Shown here piece after piece: positions 46,750 to 58,300 of a stretch of DNA of 64,000 bases. The stretch's first letter is position 1. Each line of letters begins with the position of its first letter. The position numbers were made by a program, and so were the translations under genes. Below the pieces are notes generated by a model that saw only the letters and a program-made list of their open reading frames with translations, did no database searches and was not told the DNA's origin. The DNA is taken from positions 37,950,432-38,014,431 of the forward strand of contig CM064417.1 in NCBI GenBank assembly GCA_032690845.1. The letters are read 5' to 3'. The stretch comes from Eleusine coracana subsp. coracana. Taxonomy: Eukaryota; Streptophyta; Magnoliopsida; Poales; Poaceae.

Positions 46750-46822
46750 TCCACCGAGGTTCGAACCAGGGAGATCTCAGGTTCCAATGAAAGGCCATAC
46801 CAACTGAACCATCACTAAGGGC
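46749..46822 (-). other. tRNA-like sequence (pol III A/B-box-like)
   Basis: On the minus strand: GATGGTTCAGTTGG (A-box-like), 30-35 bases, then CTGGTTCGAACC (B-box). The span of about 73 bases fits a tRNA-derived unit. The 5' (CCTTAGT) and 3' (GGACTC) ends do not pair as an acceptor stem, so it is not a functional tRNA as far as I can see. It could be a tRNA relic or a SINE head; T-rich sequence follows (TCTTTTTGCATC). Confidence 0.4.
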
Positions 46823-46888
46823 TGCAGTTAAATAATTTTATATTTTGACTTACGTATATCAAAAACAGATCGGGAATGTGCTGCGACT

Positions 46889-48290
46889 TTGGCCACGGAA
46901 CACTTGCGCCGTCGCGTCGCGTCGCGTCCTTCCATTCGCCTCCGCAAACCGGCAAATGAGGTGCCCACAAAGTCGCGAGTCAGTACTATTACTGATGAAC
47001 AATGGACAGCATTGGTGGCAATGTGGTCGTCTGCAAAGCATAAGGTAATAATTTTGTTGTTGTTCGAACTTTTTAGTATTAACTATTCTTGTATTTCTGC
47101 CACTTTTAAATGGTTTATGTTTATTGAATTTCCTTGTAGGAGAAGTGTCTAGCGAACAAACCAAGTCGTGAGAAAGTTCGGTACCCGCATAGAACAGGCT
47201 CTAGATGCTATCTTGCGCAGCTAGCTGTATTGGTAAGTTTGTACTTAAACAATTCTGATTTGGTGCTGATTGTGTGCTTTGTAAGGCTGGCGTTTTAACA
47301 CACAAGTCACCTAGTACTGGTTATAGATTTTCTATACATAAGATGTATTTCAGGTTCCAAACTAACCTTAAGATGTTTTATTTCAGAAACAAGAGAAATA
47401 TAGAAATGTGCCTCCTACAACAATTGATCTTTTCAAAGACTTTCATTGCAGCAGCAAGAAAGGGTTTAGTGAGCCTGTTAAAGAAGTTATTGTAAGTACA
47501 TATTCTATTTTTCAAGTTGTAGTGGTTAGGAGCTGAATTAAACTGGTCATACTGTCTATCTTGCTACATGCTTGTTTGGAGCACTATATGTGGTCTGCTT
47601 GAATAAACTTTTTTTGTTTCAATTTAGTTATTATCCATGATATGGGAAAGATGCACTGCTGATATTGCATGCTTGTTAAATGTGACTTTCATTGGAATGT
47701 TCTGTTTTCTATTAATTTTGTTTATCATCCATGACATCCAAAGTACAAGTGCACAAGTATTGTTAGTCAGATATTACTTATCCTTTCATAAATGCACACA
47801 TCTTTCTAGTGTTGTGCATGTAATCAGAATCACGAAGGACATACATCTTCATCTACCATTTGTTTCTAATTGTTTCTTATGTGCTTGTTGCGAAGTTATT
47901 AGTCATTTTAACACATGACTTGTTCCTAGGTTCAAATGGAGGCTATAATGGATGAACCTGTAGAGGAAGGGCAAGTGGTAAAGACTCCTGAAGAAATTAT
48001 TGCTTAAGTGTTGGCATCAACCAAGTTTCTTGAAAATGCTGGCCTACACCAAGCTGCTGCGAACAAAAGTTCCAAGTCTTTCTATATTGCTCGAGTGAGA
48101 GAACTTGAAGCTCAACTTCAGGCAAAGGAGCAAGATGGTGTGGCATTACAAGACAAAGTTGTTGATCTATAAAAAAAATTAGTTGAATCTGAGGTGGTAA
48201 GGGACAAAGAGATTGAGGCATTAAAGAAGCATCTTTAGGAGATTGATGCCATACTTCGGTGTTTGTTCACTGTCAACAACGAGTAGGTCT
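46889..48290 (+). pseudogene. TNPA-like (Ptta/En/Spm family) gene of a third CACTA, 5' incomplete
   Basis: Exon pieces: about 46889-47044 (ITDEQWTALVAMWSSAKHK), 47140-47232 (NKPSREKVRYPHRTGSRCYL), 47387-47491 (VPPTTIDLFKDFHCSSKKGF), and 47930 onward (VQMEAIMDEPVEEG). Each junction has GT...AG and keeps phase. This is the Ptta/En/Spm plant-transposase pattern: W-x2-LV-x2-W, then nR.k...HrtGs...., then elF..fH.....F.......m. The last exon has a TAA at 48004-48006, yet continues in the same frame as a coiled coil (YIARVRELEAQLQAKEQDG) with two more stops, so it is degraded. No starting ATG was found. Confidence 0.7.
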
Positions 48291-48959
48291 CTCTTACCAT
48301 CAGATTTGTTGTTGTCTATTATGCTACTTCTGGATGTGTCTTTTGCTATGCCAGTTGGTTGGATGCGACTTTTGGAAGTTGGCTGGTGGCTGGCTGGATA
48401 CTTTTGCTAGGTTGGCTGGATACTATTTGTGGTTGGATGTATCCTTTTGCTGGTTGGTTGGATAGATAACCACTCTTTTGGTAGATGAATCTGACTTTGT
48501 TGTGACATGTACTTCTGAACGTTGAGGGCATGTTTGGTGACATAGAGGCATTGAGCCTATTTCTGATGTAATTCTGCTGTTAGTTATTGTAATTCTGGTA
48601 AAAATGTAAACTTCATCTGAATTATAAAACTTGTTGATTCAATTTCAATGGGCCTGGTGGTCTGTAAGTGAATTTGGTTTTCCTTGCAACTAGGCATTAT
48701 TTGTTGTGCATAATGGGTCTGGTCTGTTAATTGAGATGTTTGCTTTGTAATGAAAAGTGAGTCTAGCCCATGATTCGAAATGGGTTGAATAACTTGAAAC
48801 GGGCTTGCCTCACTATTTAAACTCTTTTACTAATTATGAATTGGGCTTGGTCTGCAATATGAAGTAGACTTGACCCACATGACGAAATAAGCCTAGTCTA
48901 CATGATGAAATAGGCCTGGGCCAACATTCTGAATAGGCTTGGTCCATGATGTTAAATGG

Positions 48960-49230
48960 TCTAGCCCATAGCTCAGCCTGTTAGGTAACTATTTGTGACA
49001 TTTTGAAGTAAGATAATCACAAGAATATAATGTCACAAATTAACGACGAAGTTTGTCATAGAAAAGTTATGACGAAACAGAAAAGAAACGTCGCAAAACA
49101 TCTTTTATTACATGGAATAGGCGACGAATATATTTTCGTCGTGGTAATGTCACAGATTCTATACTACGATATATTTCTCTACTTTAGCAACAAGACTGAA
49201 ATATCGCAAAAGGTCAAATTTCTTGTAGTG
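48960..49230. mobile_element. 3' terminus of the third CACTA element
   Basis: Ends TTTCTTGTAGTG (49219-49230), the complement of CACTACAAGAAA, one of the standard CACTA ends. The last 230 bases carry GACGAA/TTCGTCG/CGTCGCAAAA repeats. With the TNPA-like gene upstream this defines a third CACTA family here. The left terminus is not in view. Confidence 0.75.
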
Positions 49231-49949
49231 CTTTTATTAGTTATGTTTAATCATTAATCTTGTTTATAATAGTAGTTCAAATATATATAATTATAAGTTA
49301 TGTTCTAGTTTTCTCTAGTGATAAAATAATTATAGTAAAATATATAAAAAATTTTAAAAAAATTGAATAAGATGAATGATCAAACATAACACAAAAGTTA
49401 ATGGTAATAACAATTTAAGAATAAGAGGAAGTAGTTTAGAAACGTGGACTTAACTGTTTTATGTGATGCATACAAGTTAGTGGAAAACCCATCAAGTCAA
49501 ATAATATTTTGAAGAAAAATAAGGAAGAAATGGAATGACTGTACTACATTCCAATTTCATTGGGAAAAAGTTACAATGATCCATTCTTTCTAATAATGAG
49601 GTCAGATAGCTGAAATGAGAATTGAGGAATATTCTGAACAAGGTTACTGCTCTAAAGAAGCAGCACAAAGATTAATTATTATATAATATAAGGGCTTGAT
49701 TCGTATGCCGCCAGCTAGTTTGTGCAATGCAAAATAGATTATGCTACAGAATTTTAATATGCTGATCGGAGAAAATCTGATAATTCTTTGCTGGCTGAAT
49801 GACCATGCATGAACGCCATATGTTGAATTAACTTTTTACATGATTTTCTATGTATAAGTTCTCTCAAGATCTAACATTACAAGTCCCCAACCCAAGCGTT
49901 ATCCAAACACCACCTTCATTTTAACAGCCCTGTGCTACTTGCAGACAAC
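49231..49949. other. AT-rich spacer
   Basis: No gene, repeat or element recognised. Confidence 0.4.
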
Positions 49950-49954
49950 TGAAC

Positions 49955-50394
49955 TGTAATGTCTCGCCCTCCAAGATCGGGTCCGTTTATATCTGACAGC
50001 TTTTTAGAACATCAAGACTATCCTTATATACGAACACATGTCTTTTCTGCGCACTTTGTCCTCAGTCTCACACCAGTCATACACACACCATGCCTACGCA
50101 ACTGTGACCTCACGCGCCCGTGAAACCGCAAGGGTCGGGTCCGTTTACACCTGGCAGCTCTCTAGAACCTCAAGACTGTCCTCACATACCAATACATGTC
50201 TTTTCTACGCGCTTTGTCTCACTCGTGCGCATCCGGGACAAACTTCTCGGTCTGTCACTCATCCCTAAATTGCTCCGGGTCAAGCACGTTTAACCTCGGA
50301 GGTCTTTGAGGATGAGTTTCTGGAAAAAAAAAGTTACAACTTATTGGTATAAGTATTCTATCAATCCTATTAAGCCCTGAGCCGGAATGTTACA
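49955..50394 (-). repeat. Solo Cassandra LTR (440 bp) with 5S-like segment and internal duplication
   Basis: Perfect 5-bp target duplication TGAAC (49950-49954 and 50395-50399). On the minus strand it starts TGTAACATTCCGG and ends GACATTACA. The 5S-like part (about 50235-50330) reads GAGGTTAAACGTGCTTGA...GGGATGAGTGAC. It is longer than usual because about 80 bp is duplicated at a period of 158 bp: GGGTCCGTTTA...ACATGTCTTTTCTGCGC at 49978-50062 and again at 50136-50220. Confidence 0.85.
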
Positions 50395-50399
50395 TGAAC

Positions 50400-51063
50400 A
50401 AAGTCAAATGTTGTTTCCTACTCTGATCACAATGATTTTTCTCATCCACCTCTGGAATTTCCTATAGCAATATCTTAGCAATAATAAATACTGCAGCTTT
50501 AAGAAAAGGAACTTCATTCCAAGTTCAGATAGAAAGTCAAGAATTTTGAACTGCATTCAAGCACGTAACATGTGTAAATCTATAAACTGGCATATAATAC
50601 CACACAAGACGAGTAGTTCTAATGTGTGGTGCTTCTAATTAAATAGAACATACCGGCAAAAAAATACTTATGGGATCATCATGCAGCAAATATATATCAC
50701 CTAAATCATTTAGACCCTCAGTTGTCAACTTTTACGAATACTAAGTATAGCATATAGTCACCTTATTAATACTGAGAAAGCAGAGTTTTTTCATTAACAA
50801 GCCCAAAATTACAAGGATATTGTTGTAGCGAAAAGTAAAAACTCCATGTTCTCTTAGAGGCTACAGAGAAACTAGAAGGCATAGAACTCATTGGACCTTG
50901 AAAATCTTGCAGCTAGACTGGATCCGTCCATTTGATGCAGCTTCAAAAGAATTTAATCTCCAATAATGTCTTCTAGCCATTTCGATTTACTCAAGAACAA
51001 GAGATTAGTTTATTATTAAATTATGCTCCTTTTTCTTTCTCACATGTGCCCGATGCTGAAGAA
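50400..51063. other. Downstream (3') region of F-box copy 3
   Basis: No coding sequence supported. Probably the 3' UTR and flank of the minus-strand F-box copy 3. Confidence 0.4.
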
Positions 51064-52539
51064 CTAGCTAGTGCATTTCAATGGAGTATCTTCCCATGCA
51101 AATCTCTCAGAGTTACCAAGTAAAGAAGGAGGCCATGCCATAAAGTACAGATGAACATCCCTATCAAACGTCCTCATAAACAGCTTCCCAGTCTCATTGT
51201 TTCCAAGCAGAGAATCAGGAACCAACAATTTTGGGTATTAGTGTCCATAGCCGATGTTGTCAAATATGCATAGCCATCCCAAACTTCCAAAACAGTAAGA
51301 TCAATATCATTGCCGAATTTCTCAACCTCATCATAGAATTGGCTTGGTAGGACCTGTTTAAGCTCTGTATCCATGTCGACAATCCTATCCTCTACCCATG
51401 TCTCAACACCATCACCATCTGTGGTGTGCATCAAGATGCCAACGTTGGATCCATCAGAATAAACAAGACAAGTTGTGCCGTCCGTGGTTTCACCGACGAC
51501 AAAGCTACTGATCGAGCACTGTGGGAGCTCTGCCGTGGAGAACTTCATTGTAGCGGTATCAAGCGAAATTAGATATCTCTCATCTTCATAAACCCCGTAC
51601 ATGAACCCATTATTTTGCATGCTAATGATACTTAGAAGTTGAGGGTTATCATCATCAGCACCTGGCCTCTCCGGGAACTGCACCGATGTGTTTACTGACC
51701 AAACCCCGGTGTCTGACGAAAAGACGGTAGCCTGTATTCCCGAGTCATCAAAGGCAAAGGCAAGAAAGGCCACACCGATGACCTGCAATCCTTGTATGTG
51801 TTGAACATGGTAATGACGTCGAAGTTTTTATTTCCCTGGGGGACAGGATCAAGGACATGTTCTATCTGCCCAGTCAAGGGGTTAAGGACGACCAGCAATT
51901 TGTCATCCAAATTCTTAAGCAAGACGTTGCCGCCACAGCAGTCCAACATCTCCCAGCAGGGGAACTCCTCGGGGCGGTCCTGCAGGGAAGTGAATAAAAA
52001 GTCGCCGCCCCGGACAGCGGCAGCGAGGTCTCCGTCGAGGAGACGGGCGGGGACGAAGACGCAGAAAACTGGGGACGTCCTTGGACTCTGAATTGTAGAA
52101 GTTACCGGGCAGTGGCGGCGGGTGGAGGGCGCGGAAGCGGCGGCGGAAGGCCGGAGAGGAGGCCACCGCGCGGAGCCACGACCGGCAGGCGTAGGCGGCG
52201 CGCACGAGCGTGGCGAGCGAAGGGAGGCGGAGGAAGATCTCCAACATGAGGTCATCGCCGAGGGAGGATGTGCCTCTCTGCCGCCGCCGTAGTCGCCGCA
52301 TCAGATGCAGCATCAACCCTCCGCATCTTTGGAGACCTCTCCCGCGTGACGGCGCGTCTCTCTGCCGTCGATACTTCCGAGTCGTCGGCGGCGGCAGCCT
52401 TCTCCTGGAGCGGCAGGACGGGATCAGCCGCCTTCATCATCTCAATCTCGGCCTCGGAGGTCTTCACTTCCCCATGCAGGTCGCCGGCCGGAGTCTCCAG
52501 AGCTTCCTCTGCGGCCCCTGACAGCATGGCGACCAGCAT
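51064..52539 (-). pseudogene. F-box gene copy 3 (minus strand), several single-base frame breaks
   Basis: ATG 52539 opens an N-terminal charged region shared with copy 2 (GDLHGEVKTSEAEIEMMKA, RRAVTRERSPKMRRVDAASD). The F-box is GDDLMLEIFLRLPSLATLVR. The C-terminal region includes CWEMLDCCGGNVLLKNLDDK, SISSFVVGETTDGTTCLVYS and WPPSLLGNSERFAWED, ending at TAG 51064-51066. Breaks relative to copies 1 and 2: a 2-nt loss just before the F-box (about 52265), 1-nt shifts near 52075 and 51785, and a 1-nt loss near 51190 (CTGG-GAAG). A TATATATATATA stretch lies ~70-80 bases upstream of the ATG. Because the breaks are tiny and all regions are well preserved, sequencing error is a real alternative to pseudogenisation. 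Confidence 0.75.
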
Positions 52540-52603
52540 CGATCTTCTCCGCCCAGATCCGGGCACAAAAATCTCTCCAAATTTCTGGGTTCGCCGTTCG
52601 CGG

Positions 52604-52621
52604 AGGAATATATATATATAG
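52604..52621 (-). promoter_or_regulatory. TATA-like stretch of F-box copy 3
   Basis: ATATATATATATAG runs ~70 bases upstream of the ATG on the minus strand and is followed by GC-rich leader. Position and composition fit a core promoter. Confidence 0.4.
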
Positions 52622-53428
52622 AAGCAAACTCCTCTTCCTTGATGAGAAAGAAAAAGAAGGTGAGCGATGGGCCTTGCGCTTAATGGGCCGTTATTTTCCG
52701 GTGTATGTGTCCCCCTTCCTTGGCTGACAGGATGGGGTGGGCTCGTTTTGCGTTAGGCGGATCGTTTCTACCATAGCTCTATGTGATCTGAAAGCAAATT
52801 TCGGTGCTCTATTTCAATTTATCTTTAGGTTACTAATGAACACTGAAATTTGCAATTTCCAGAACCAACGTTATGAAGCATGATGAATTCAGTCACACAA
52901 TCTTCCCTTTATGCAATATATAAGTGGAAGTCTAGCTCTGCACTTGTGCAGGCTTCGGCTTCTGCTTCGGGGACGGCAAGGCACACGGCAGGTAACCAGT
53001 TCGCCAAGGTTTTCGTGAATTCACCAATCCCGACTCCGTATAACAACCCGTACTGAACCGCATAAATCATTGGCTGCCACATAAGGAGGCGTCCGTGTTG
53101 ATTTTGAGGGTACAAGCCCACGGTGCGAAGCTGCCTGCGTTGCTCTGTTCTCTGAAACCAAATTGTGCTACCCTGTTTGTGCATCTTTGAACAGCCAGTT
53201 TGTGCTACTTATGAACACGTTTCGAAATCGAACTTATTAAAGGAAAGGTGCACTTGAGCAATGTCGCATTATATTTACACCATCACACATGAGACATGAT
53301 TACCAATCCAATCCAGTACACATTTTTGTTTTGCTACCAAGCCAAATGGAAAAGAACAGAGAAGGGGTGCATAAACAGAGAAGAAAAGGAAATCGATGGA
53401 GGAGGAATGTGAGACGACGGAGGGAGAA
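52622..53428. other. Spacer between F-box copy 3 and the CML gene
   Basis: No gene supported. The right end (about 53230-53428) should hold the 3' UTR of the minus-strand CML gene. Confidence 0.4.
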
Positions 53429-54034
53429 TCACAAGGCGGCGAGTCCGAGGAAGTCGACGGCGGACTTGGCCATGATTGTGGTGAACTCCTGGAAGCTGAT
53501 GACGCCGTCCCCGTCGGTGTCCGCCTCGCGCATCATGTCGGTGAGCTCCTCGTAGCAGATGGGGTGGCCCATCCGCGCCATGGACCGCGCGAGCTCGGCG
53601 GCGGAGATGAACCCGTTCCCGTCGCGGTCGAAGGCGCGGAACGCCTCGGCGAGCTGCGCCTGGTCGACGGCGACGGCGGGCCTGCAGGGCCCCAGCAGCA
53701 GCGGCGCGAGGGACGACGCGAGCTCGTCGAACTCGACGGTGCCGTTGCCGTCGGCGTCCATGGCGGCGATGAGCGCGTGGATCTCGTCCCCGGCGGCGGG
53801 GCGGAGGCCGAGGGAGCGCAGCAGCGCGGCGATCTCCAGCTTGGTGAGGCTTCCGTCGCCGTCGAGGTCGAAGCGGAGGAAGAGCTCGCGGAGCTGGCGC
53901 AGCTGCTCGTCGCGGAGCCGCGCGCGCCCGCTGGCGGCGGGGGCGGGGGCGAGGTCCTTGCCGAGGGCGTCGGCGCCGGGGAGGGGCATCGACGCCGACC
54001 GCTTCGGCGGCGCGGCGGCGGAGGTGGAAGACAT
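53429..54034 (-). CDS. Calmodulin-like protein with four EF-hands (CML), 201 aa
   Basis: Calcium sensor, probably cytosolic or nuclear. There are four canonical 12-residue loops: DLDGDGSLTKLE (56-67), DADGNGTVEFDE (93-104), DRDGNGFISAAE (136-147) and DTDGDGVISFQE (172-183). All have Asp at position 1, Gly at 6 and Glu at 12, so all should bind calcium. The N-terminus is ~45 residues, Ala/Pro/Ser-rich (SSTSAAAPPKRSASMPLPGA) and low in order. It is a single exon, as is common for CML genes. I chose ATG 54034 for its context (GCGACCATGTC). The frame is also open upstream to ATG 54181, giving a less likely 250-residue form. It resembles rice CML14/CML18-type proteins from memory; I give no symbol. 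The first 60 codons are GC-rich at third positions, as in many grass genes. Confidence 0.9.
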   Translation of the reverse strand: MSSTSAAAPPKRSASMPLPGADALGKDLAPAPAASGRARLRDEQLRQLRELFLRFDLDGDGSLTKLEIAALLRSLGLRPAAGDEIHALIAAMDADGNGTVEFDELASSLAPLLLGPCRPAVAVDQAQLAEAFRAFDRDGNGFISAAELARSMARMGHPICYEELTDMMREADTDGDGVISFQEFTTIMAKSAVDFLGLAAL

Positions 54035-55344
54035 GGTCGCGCGCGGAAGTCGCTGCAGGTGAGCGCGTGCGCTTGCGCTGCCTTTGCGGACGCGGTCTTC
54101 GGCCCGCGGGTTCTCCATTTGCATGCCGTCTGCGCTGATGAGTTTGGAGGCGTGGCGGCAAAGAAGATAGATAGATATCATCGCTGTTCCGTTTGCTTTC
54201 CGTTGGGGCGCCGTTTTGAGGACCTGGCCATCGTCTGCGTAGCTTCAAAATAACAGTTACCATTTGCTGCATTTAGCTGCCGGGTGGGGACAAAGGAAAC
54301 CAGATATTGTTGTGCATTGGTGCAGTTAGGGAGATTTGAACCGTGATTGTTGGCAGCAGACGAGAAAAACTACTGTGATTTCATTCTCAAATAACACTAC
54401 GTTGATAGATTTAGTATTTTACAGTTCGAACTTCGTGGGTCCACGTTTTTGGCACCACTGCAATGTAGCGATAACTTCTTTTTTTCCCTTATAATTCATA
54501 GCTTGAAGTTTGCATATAGTTACTTCAATACAATAATTTACTTGAAAACTAAGCAATATAGCGATGCCCTTTTTATTTCTCTTGTAACGAAATAAATCAT
54601 GACTTGAAAAGTAAGTACTCCCTCCATTCGTGAAATGGTGTCATTTAGGCCAGCCAATTTGTATTGGGCGCAATTTATTTTGGTGTCGGAACGACATCGT
54701 TTCTAGGATGGAGCAAGCGTTTTGCGACGAAAATGTAATACGGCATCGTGAAATGAAACGGAGCCACTTGCTCACAAACGACCCCACATTTCATTGCTTC
54801 TACCATTCAAGTGTTCGCTTTTGCGTACCTACAATCTCACCTAATAAAGAACAATTTTGCCTTAGTTGCTTATAAAAGTGAGTAAACTGGACTAGGTCAG
54901 TTTACTCCTATCAAACTGGTTTCCTGTACACCACAGACATAAAAACAAAAGCAGCAGAAGATGTTGTCAAAATTATAGAAGAGACCGGGAAATACTACTG
55001 ACCAACGGAAGCCGTACCGAGCAAAATAAAAGAGAGCGATAGCAATATATTATACTCGTATTTCATTGTTTGCCACAAGCATCCTCACAAATTGTAAGGT
55101 ATCACATTAACTGCATGTCCTATCAAATCGTAGACAGTTCGCTCATGAGTCACTGCATCTAAAATTATCTGATACTGCGGCTTCAATAGTTCAGTGTGAC
55201 AACAAGAATACAATGGTTGCATATTCTCATGAAAAATTAAATGCTATGCAAGTGACGTGTTGAGGATCGTCTGAAAAATTGTGGGGTAACTCAGGGCAGA
55301 CATATCTTCTCTATTGAAAAAGGGTATCCTGGATCCATGCTATT
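54035..55344. other. Spacer between the CML and TMEM33-like genes
   Basis: The first ~250 bases are the likely CML promoter (minus strand). At about 54618 CTCCCTCCATTCGTGAAATGG resembles a Stowaway end, but no partner end was found. The last ~300 bases probably carry the 3' UTR of the TMEM33-like gene. No other gene supported. Confidence 0.45.
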
Positions 55345-58300
55345 CTACCTTAGCCACCATCTTTGAACTGCCGAAATGGGCGTGTTGAGGAATGGTGCAT
55401 AGCGATAAATGTATGGATTTACGGTCCTTCCTATTCTTGCCCACACGCTCTGGTGGTAGCCAGATGTCACAGGAGCATGGTACATCAGCTTCAGTAGCTG
55501 TCCAATGAAATGACAAAACTGTTAGCTAAGTAATGCAGTTATGATTCATTAGCTGAACATCTTATAGTAGTAGGTTCTGTTCGAACCATGTGCAATCAGT
55601 ACAACTTCGGTTCAACTTAAAAAAATGACTCATTGTCCAAATACCATTTGGTCAGAATTGAAATTTTCAGTATGCTAACAGATAAACAAAGCCGCTAGAT
55701 ACGAAGAACTAGTCCTCTCCTCTGAACTTGGATTTAGAAATGCAGTCAATGAGAATGTGAGATGGGGAAGAAAGGTATAGTGTCCTCATGTTTTTCTGAA
55801 CTACTTGAAGGAGGAAAAAAAAAATAGGACAAAACGAAAATTACTTCTTTGGAACAGATTGACTTACATGAAAGTACATGAATGTCTGAACTATGTTACG
55901 TCTTGACCTGCATAAGCAAAAGAACGGAACATATGATGTAAGTTGACATACAAAAACATTATCTAGATAATTATTTAAGAAGCAAATGTATGCACGAGAA
56001 AACTGAGATGATCATAAGAAATCCCAGGGTGATTTCAGCATTTGAACAAAGCAGGCTGAGTGTAGTGTTGTTTGTCTCTACCCACAGGCATGGGTCTTCC
56101 AAGTACTTCCTGAAACGAGTAAACATCAGGTGCTCAGAATGTGAAACTGGAATATAGAATTGAAAGTGGCCGGCACTTCAGTATGATAAAACAGAAAAAT
56201 AATTCCAAATTTACTTACCTGTACAAAGAAGAGTGCGTAAAATTACGCCTTAGGAACCGGGCAACATGATCAAGTGACCAGCAAAGCACAGGAAGTAGAG
56301 CAACTACAACAAAAAGAAAGGGACATGTTAAGACAGAATAGATAACAGACATAAAACTCACAGATTGAAATAAAGTAGACAGAAGAAAAGAAGTACAGAT
56401 TACCCTTAAAATGCACATTAGAAGTGAACATCATAAGAGAGAACATCAAATGAACAAAGTCCTTGGCTACAATTATAGATTGCAACCAAGGCTGAATTGC
56501 AGGCATGTTCCACGCCCTTGGTTTCTACAAGCAGAACAAGAAACGTGAGAGATCAGCGTAAACAAAACTACAGAAGATTCATTCAGATTAACAGATACTC
56601 ACCCCATAGGTGGAGTATAAAGAGTAAGTGGAGGAGCATATTGTTCCCAGTAATGAAAGTCGGTATGCTTTGCTTGAGATGTGGCTGGGTAGAATAGGAA
56701 GTATACCAAGACTAACAACAACCAATACCTGAGAAATCATAATTCACAAAAACCTTTGATCAGCCCAACACTTCAACGTGTGACAGACTGACAGTATCAA
56801 CTGAGCAGTAAGTCTTAGTGCCAAAGAGAACAAGATAAACAGCAATATATCTATCATAAGCCAATGATACAATCATGATATATCAAACAATCACAGAGCA
56901 TATCACTCAGCAGAAGCAAAACCAATGACTGCAAATGATGCTAGAAGGAAAAAACAATTGTAAAAATATGTGGCCAGCTCTTCAGGCCAAAAATGGTGAA
57001 AGGTAAAAGGAGTGGAATGTAAATGTTAGCTTCTCCTCTATATCAGCTAGATCATACATAAGTTCTGCATCTATGGGAATGTAACCATTCCATACCCAGG
57101 CATTGATAGAGAAGTGTATTGTACGCCCATCTAGCCTTAAAGAATTTCCACTCCTCTCTGCTGATGGTGGCTGAGATGAAGCAGTTGATCTTGCACTAGA
57201 TCCTTCACGACACAAATGTGAAATCTTAGATACATATGTTATGTGAGGATGCTGACGAGCCCTCTCCATTAATTCATAATTGTAATTCCAAAAATAAGTT
57301 TTTAAGCAGAATAATTTCATGATACCTGAGTCACGAGCTCTGATATTTTCACCAGAAGATGCAGAGGAAGACCTTGCTGCTGGCCTCGTGGACTGAGTTG
57401 AAGACAAGGAGGACATTGGCTCAATAATCAAACCAGGATCCTGACATGTATGTAGAAAACAGATCAAGAGTTCCGAAGCTAGTACGGGCAGCAAAGATGA
57501 TATAAACTAGAAAACTATACTTAATGAATAAGGAGAGTAACCACTGAAATAATTAGAATGAATTACTGGGTGGTCTACATATAGAAAAACATATAAGTTA
57601 TATTGCACCTGCCAGTCCAATGCAAGCAGTTCAGGCCTACTTGAAAAAGGAAGTTTAAATCCATAAATGGCAATTGGCAATTATTATCATTTAGACGACT
57701 TAAACATGATTCCATGAACCCAAAATGGGCATAATAAACATGTCTTCAGCATTTGTTGTATTGATTCGGCTCAACAATTATCCAAGCAACAGTTCCGGGT
57801 TTCCCTTACAACATCAAAATAGTATCATGAGCCTCCTGATATTTGAGCCACCAAGTGAAACACCCTCAAATTCCACATGGATAACAACTTGCATGAAAAG
57901 CACAGGCACACTAAATTTTACATATGTGGAAAGCCAATGATCCTGGCAGAAATGTGGTGAAAATGTGTAACTGGACACAACAACGGTATCATGCCATCTC
58001 ATTAACTAACTTGACCTTATGAAACTACAAGGCACACTACAATAACACAACCTTATACATTTCCCTCCTTTGCCAAAACAACCTACAAGTATCACCTTAA
58101 ACGACACCTTTTCTGTCCAATGCTGGGAGAATTCGTAACAGATACTAGTATCATGAACCCTTTCACGGCACTAATTGTTCATGGCACAAGCAGAGACGGG
58201 CCAAGTAAAACAGATCGAACTCATTGGTCCGTACAGCGCATCCAGCAACCAATCGAATTAGCACGGTATACGCGTCCAATCAGGGCACGGCGATAATAAC

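Noticed and set aside
46749..46822. Functional tRNA gene
   Set aside because: Box-like strings exist, but the ends do not form an acceptor stem.
48259..48543. Repetitive Trp/Leu/Gly-rich peptide ORF from TTGGCTGG repeats
   Set aside because: Degenerate short tandem repeat after the TNPA-like gene; no homology and low complexity.
53334..54272. Long open frames overlapping the CML gene (Arg/Pro-rich on the minus strand, Glu/Gly-rich on the plus strand)
   Set aside because: They are shadows of the GC-rich CML coding sequence; only the frame with four EF-hand loops is coherent.
54600..54880. Second Stowaway MITE starting at the CTCCCTCCATTCGTG string
   Set aside because: Only one end is recognisable; no partner end or TA duplication found.
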